Shown here: positions 60,656-64,000 of the stretch, one piece after another
Layout: the number at the start of each line of letters is the position of its first letter
Numbering within the stretch: position 1 is the first letter of the stretch
Source: Bacteroidaceae bacterium
Lineage (GTDB): Bacteria > Bacteroidota > Bacteroidia > Bacteroidales > Bacteroidaceae
Direction of reading: 5' to 3'
Assembly (NCBI GenBank): GCA_017631315.1
Contig: JAGBTN010000015.1
Coordinates: 62,001-126,000, forward strand
DNA: 64,000 nucleotides
The notes under the pieces: generated by a model
The model's database searches: none
The model's input: the letters and a program-made list of their open reading frames with translations, nothing else
What the model was told of the DNA's origin: nothing
Made by a program: the position numbers and the translations under genes

Positions 60656-61612
60656 TTATTTCAGAAGCTTTACGGAGAGTTTCTCCAGCATATCCTTCGT
60701 CATCTCGTCAAGACCGAACTTCGGCGCCCAATCCCACTCCTGGCGAGCACAACTGTCGTCCATCATGTTGGGCCAAGACTCGGCAATCGACTGCTTCAAG
60801 GGGTCCACATCGTAAACCATCTCGAACTCCGGCTTGTACTTTCTGATGTTCTCCAAAATCATTTCGGGGTCGAAACTCATGGCAGCAATGTTGAAACCAT
60901 TGCGGTGTTTCAGGCGAGAAGGATCGGCCTCCATAAGCATCTGTGCCGCCTGAAGCGCATCGGGCATGTACATCATGTCCATGTGTGTGCCGGCCTTGAT
61001 GGGGCAAGTAAAACGCTCACCACGGACAGCATAGTAATAAATGTCAACAGCATAGTCCGTAGTACCACCACCCGGAGGCGTAACATAAGAAATGATGCCC
61101 GGGAAACGTACGCTGCGCGTATCCACACCATACTTGTGGAAATACCAGTCGCTCAACAATTCCGTCGTCACCTTCGATACACCATAGATGGTTCGGGGGC
61201 GCTGCACAGTGTCCTGGGGCGTCATGTCGTGTGGCGTTTCATGGCCAAACGAACCGATGGAACTGGGCGTAAACACCGCACACTTGTTCTCACGAGCAAT
61301 CTCAAGCGTATTCCAAAGACCATCAATGCCAATCTGCCAGGCCAGACGGGGCTTCGACTCGGCAACCACCGACAGCAGAGCCGCCAGATTATAGATGGTG
61401 TCGATGTTGTACTTCTTCACAGCATCGGCAATACTCTGCGCATTGATAACGTCGGTAACGGCACACGGACCGCTCTCCAACAACTCGCCTTTCGGCTCGG
61501 CACCAGGAATATAACCGGCCACAACATGTTCGTTTCCGTAAATTCCCCTGAGGTGCATGGCCAGTTCAGAACCTATCTGACCTGTAGAACCAATAATAAG
61601 AATGTTTTTCAT
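60656..61612 (-). CDS. L-threonine 3-dehydrogenase, SDR family
   Basis: 318 residues of the extended short-chain dehydrogenase fold. The NAD motif GSTGQIGSEL (8-17), catalytic Ser in TPSSIGSFG, Tyr143 and Lys147 (IYGVSK) are visible. The C-terminal substrate region contains GTTDYAVDIYYYAV, then YMPDALQAA. This SDR-type threonine dehydrogenase oxidises threonine to 2-amino-3-ketobutyrate. Divergent from kbl, which uses that product, so the pair is a functional unit. A generic epimerase is the alternative, but the pairing makes threonine dehydrogenase much more likely. Confidence 0.9.
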   Translation of the reverse strand: MKNILIIGSTGQIGSELAMHLRGIYGNEHVVAGYIPGAEPKGELLESGPCAVTDVINAQSIADAVKKYNIDTIYNLAALLSVVAESKPRLAWQIGIDGLWNTLEIARENKCAVFTPSSIGSFGHETPHDMTPQDTVQRPRTIYGVSKVTTELLSDWYFHKYGVDTRSVRFPGIISYVTPPGGGTTDYAVDIYYYAVRGERFTCPIKAGTHMDMMYMPDALQAAQMLMEADPSRLKHRNGFNIAAMSFDPEMILENIRKYKPEFEMVYDVDPLKQSIAESWPNMMDDSCARQEWDWAPKFGLDEMTKDMLEKLSVKLLK

Positions 61613-61643
61613 TCGGTTACTGAAAGTTTAGATTTTACGGCTG

Positions 61644-61651
61644 CAAAATTA
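61644..61651 (-). promoter_or_regulatory. Promoter -7 box of the threonine dehydrogenase gene
   Basis: TAATTTTG on the minus strand, 31 bp upstream of the start at 61612. Confidence 0.55.
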
Positions 61652-61802
61652 CATAAATTCTGCGAGATACAAAACGAACACAGCCAAGAAAATAAACAAT
61701 CAACAGAAGAAAAATCAAACAAACAGCAGACTTCACAATTTTACCCGAAACTTTTCACACATTTTTAATGCATAATCCACCAACTATTTCACAACTATTT
61801 CG

Positions 61803-61810
61803 TACCTTTG
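61803..61810 (+). promoter_or_regulatory. kbl promoter -7 box
   Basis: TACCTTTG, 36 bp upstream of the kbl ATG. Confidence 0.6.
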
Positions 61811-61846
61811 CACAAGCATTACAACAAACCTTAAACCCTATATACT

Positions 61847-63034
61847 ATGTACGGAAAGATGAAACAGCATCTCAGCCAGACGCTTGCTGAGATTCGCGAA
61901 GCAGGACTCTACAAAGAAGAGCGTCTCATAGAAAGCCCACAGCAGGCAGCCATTCAAGTGAAAGGTCAGGAAGTACTGAACTTCTGCGCCAACAACTACC
62001 TCGGACTCTCCAACCATCCCCGCCTCATCGAAGGTGCTACCAAGATGATGCAGCAACGAGGATTCGGCATGTCCAGCGTACGATTCATCTGCGGAACGCA
62101 GGACATTCACAAGCAACTCGAAGCAGCCATCAGCGAATACTTCCAGACAGAAGACACCATTCTCTATGCCGCATGCTTCGATGCCAACGGCGGCGTGTTC
62201 GAACCCCTCCTTACGGAAGAAGACGCCATCATCAGCGATGCACTCAACCACGCATCCATCATCGACGGCGTACGCCTTTGTAAAGCAAAACGCTACCGCT
62301 ATGCCAACGCCAACATGGAAGAACTGGAGAAGTGTCTGCAAGAAGCACAGGCACAGCGTTTCCGCATCATCGTCACCGACGGCGTGTTCTCCATGGACGG
62401 CAACGTAGCACCTATGACACAGATATGCGACCTTGCCGAGAAGTACGACGCACTCGTCATGGTGGACGAAAGCCATTCGGCCGGCGTTGTAGGCAAGACC
62501 GGTCACGGCGTAAGCGAACTCTGCGACACCTACGGACGCGTGGATATCTACACCGGCACACTGGGCAAAGCCTTCGGCGGCGCACTGGGCGGCTTCACCA
62601 CAGGCCGCAAGGAAATCATCGACCTGCTGCGCCAGCGTTCACGTCCCTACCTCTTCTCCAACTCACTTGCTCCATGCATCATCGGCGCATCGCTCGAGGT
62701 CTTCAAGATGCTTAAGGAGTCAAACGAACTGCACGACCGCCTGGTGGAGAACGTGAACTACTTCCGCGACAAGATGATAGCAGCCGGCTTCGACATCAAG
62801 CCAACACAGAGTGCCATTTGCGCCGTGATGCTCTACGATGCAAAGCTCTCGCAAGTGTTCGCCGCAAAGATGCAGGAAGAAGGCATCTACGTGACAGGTT
62901 TCTACTATCCCGTCGTTCCGAAAGGCGAAGCACGCATCCGCGTACAACTCTCCGCCGGCCATGAGCGCGAACACCTCGACAAGTGCATAGCCGCCTTCGT
63001 CAAGGTCGGAAAAGAACTTGGCGTACTGAAGTAA
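61847..63034 (+). CDS. kbl: Glycine C-acetyltransferase (2-amino-3-ketobutyrate CoA ligase)
   Basis: 395 residues. Kbl cleaves 2-amino-3-ketobutyrate with CoA to glycine and acetyl-CoA. It is a PLP enzyme of the alpha-oxoamine synthase group: Lys241 in YTGTLGKAFGGALGGF, the cofactor region VDESHSAGVVGKTGHGVSE, and FCANNYLGLSNHPRL near residue 47. The glycine made here can be degraded by the gcv operon 1.2 kb to the left. Confidence 0.96.
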   Translation: MYGKMKQHLSQTLAEIREAGLYKEERLIESPQQAAIQVKGQEVLNFCANNYLGLSNHPRLIEGATKMMQQRGFGMSSVRFICGTQDIHKQLEAAISEYFQTEDTILYAACFDANGGVFEPLLTEEDAIISDALNHASIIDGVRLCKAKRYRYANANMEELEKCLQEAQAQRFRIIVTDGVFSMDGNVAPMTQICDLAEKYDALVMVDESHSAGVVGKTGHGVSELCDTYGRVDIYTGTLGKAFGGALGGFTTGRKEIIDLLRQRSRPYLFSNSLAPCIIGASLEVFKMLKESNELHDRLVENVNYFRDKMIAAGFDIKPTQSAICAVMLYDAKLSQVFAAKMQEEGIYVTGFYYPVVPKGEARIRVQLSAGHEREHLDKCIAAFVKVGKELGVLK

Positions 63035-63058
63035 AACACACCACACACCAGCACACCG

Positions 63059-63168
63059 ACAATGGTGTGGCTAATAAACAAGAAAGGTTAACCATTATCG
63101 CAATAAAGGTTAACCTTTCTTCGTGTAATGGTTAAGCATTCCGGGCAGAATGGTTAACCATTATTTTA
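63059..63168. repeat. 22-bp phased palindrome array 7
   Basis: Five units beginning ATGGTGTGGC, AAGGTTAACC, AAGGTTAACC, ATGGTTAAGC and ATGGTTAACC at exact 22-bp spacing between the ends of kbl and recQ. Confidence 0.88.
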
Positions 63169-63189
63169 TCGTCCCTACTGGGGAGTTTT

Positions 63190-64000
63190 CTAATGTCCGT
63201 TTTCGGCGAGGAACTTGATGCGGACAAGTTTTATTTCCTCCTCTGTGTATTCGTCTTCTTCGTCGGCGAATTCGTCGAGTGCCTCGTCGATGTCGTTGTT
63301 GTCTGCCTCGCGGAAGTAGTCGTAGATGTCCTGCATGTGGTAGTCGTCCATCACCTCGTTTATGTAATAGTCAAGGTTGAGTTTTGTGCCGCTGTCCACG
63401 ATGCTGTATATTTCGTCGAGGAGTTCGCTCAGGGAGAGGCCTTTGGTCTTGGCTATTTCGTCGAGGTCCACCTGACGGTCCACTGCGAGGATGATGCTGA
63501 CTTTTTCGGCGCTCTTGTTGACGAGGGTTCGGACGCGGAAGTCTTCGAAGCGGTCTATTTCGTTTTCTTCGCAGTAGCGTGCTATGAGTTGACAGAACTC
63601 TGCGCCATAGCGTTGTGCCTTGCCGGCGCCGACGCCCTTGATGTTCTTCAGTTCCTCAATGTTTGTGGGGTACGAAGTGGCCATGTCTTCGAGCGACGGG
63701 TCCTGGAAAATGACGTAGGGAGGCAGGTTCTTGCGGCGGGCAACGTCGCGGCGCAAGTCCTTGAGCATGGCGAAGAGTGTCTCGTCGAGCACTGATGTTC
63801 CTTCGCCGGCCATGTCGTTGTATTCGTCGAACTCACGGTCTTCTGTGATACAAAACTCTTGGGGCGACTTCATGAAGCTGCGGCCCTCGGGCGTAATGCT
63901 GAGCAGGCCATAGTTTTCTATGCCTTTGGAGATGTAGCCGGATATCATGGCTTGGCGGATGACGGCGTTCCAGAATGGTGCCTCATGGCGATCGCCGCTG
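63190..64000 (-). CDS. recQ: ATP-dependent DNA helicase RecQ, C-terminal part
   Basis: The minus-strand frame runs from the window edge to a stop at 63190, about 270 residues. It contains the end of the RQC winged-helix domain (HEAPFWNAVIRQAMISGYIS, then IENYGLLSITPEG). The HRDC domain follows (LFAMLKDLRRDVARRKNLPP, YVIFQDPSLEDMA, then IKGVGAGKAQRYG). RecQ unwinds DNA 3' to 5' in recombination and fork repair. After the HRDC domain is a C-terminal extension with a very acidic segment (DNNDIDEALDEFADEEDEYT), common in Bacteroidetes RecQ. The helicase domain lies outside the window. Confidence 0.93.
   Translation of the reverse strand, partial: SGDRHEAPFWNAVIRQAMISGYISKGIENYGLLSITPEGRSFMKSPQEFCITEDREFDEYNDMAGEGTSVLDETLFAMLKDLRRDVARRKNLPPYVIFQDPSLEDMATSYPTNIEELKNIKGVGAGKAQRYGAEFCQLIARYCEENEIDRFEDFRVRTLVNKSAEKVSIILAVDRQVDLDEIAKTKGLSLSELLDEIYSIVDSGTKLNLDYYINEVMDDYHMQDIYDYFREADNNDIDEALDEFADEEDEYTEEEIKLVRIKFLAENGH

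Noticed and set aside
60554-63168. Regularly spaced repeats as a CRISPR array
   Set aside because: Units are 22 bp with 10-bp spacers, the repeats are palindromic and degenerate, arrays hold at most five units, and no cas gene is present.

Overview
The window is a piece of chromosome from a Bacteroidetes, most likely Bacteroidales and close to Prevotella. The evidence is the promoter style (TAnnTTTG -7 boxes, several with TTTG 18-20 nt upstream), the SusC-like outer-membrane barrel protein, BspA-type leucine-rich repeat proteins ending in 'YDLxGR...NGKK' tails, split gcvPA/gcvPB, and the conserved ftsX-DUF3098-uppP-truB-queA-folK and yceD-rpmF-fabH-era gene orders. No species name can be fixed from the sequence alone.

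Layout. 1-9.1 kb: 3' end of a YfhO-like membrane protein, rpsO, a miaB-to-folK housekeeping operon, and ddh (lysine/peptidoglycan precursor). 9.2-16.3 kb: two tandem paralogous secreted proteins with BspA repeats and an M60 metallopeptidase motif. 16.6-20.6 kb: era, fabH, rpmF, yceD and an orphan sensor kinase. 20.7-29.4 kb: exported proteins: a clostripain-like lipoprotein, a DUF3298 lipoprotein, a GH43 glycosidase, an outer-membrane beta-barrel protein, and a two-gene set of a repeat protein plus a beta-helix protein. 30.3-38.6 kb: korB/korA (2-oxoacid:ferredoxin oxidoreductase), tRNA-Arg, a nucleoside kinase, a zinc-less sirtuin and three FKBP-type isomerases in a row.

39.1-47.3 kb: an AT-rich integrated element of about 8.1 kb inserted at the 3' end of tRNA-Leu(CAA). 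It carries a large serine recombinase, a small serine resolvase, several small element genes, an XRE regulator, an unknown membrane protein and a Rep_trans-like initiator. A 14-bp core (CTCTGGGTACTGAA) marks both ends. The recombinase reading frame runs across the left core and antisense through the tRNA. The right end holds a second, in-frame 35-codon tail, so excision would exchange the enzyme's C terminus. Right of the element lies a decayed second element at the same site.

48.8-53.5 kb: a rhamnose catabolic operon (rhaB, rhaA, rhaT, rhaD) without a linked regulator. It is flanked by two about 89% identical 120-bp copies of the promoter and first codons of the lipoate ligase gene. 54.2-63.0 kb: a threonine/glycine degradation block. 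tdh and kbl convert threonine to glycine plus acetyl-CoA. lplA-gcvT-gcvH-gcvPA-gcvPB-lpd forms a complete glycine cleavage system with its own lipoylating enzyme. The window ends inside recQ.

The most unusual feature is a family of intergenic arrays with an exact 22-bp period. Seven arrays carry a GGTTAACC palindrome per unit and two carry an AACTTCTGCNGAGAAGTT palindrome per unit. All lie between transcription units. Some copies have been turned into terminator hairpins.
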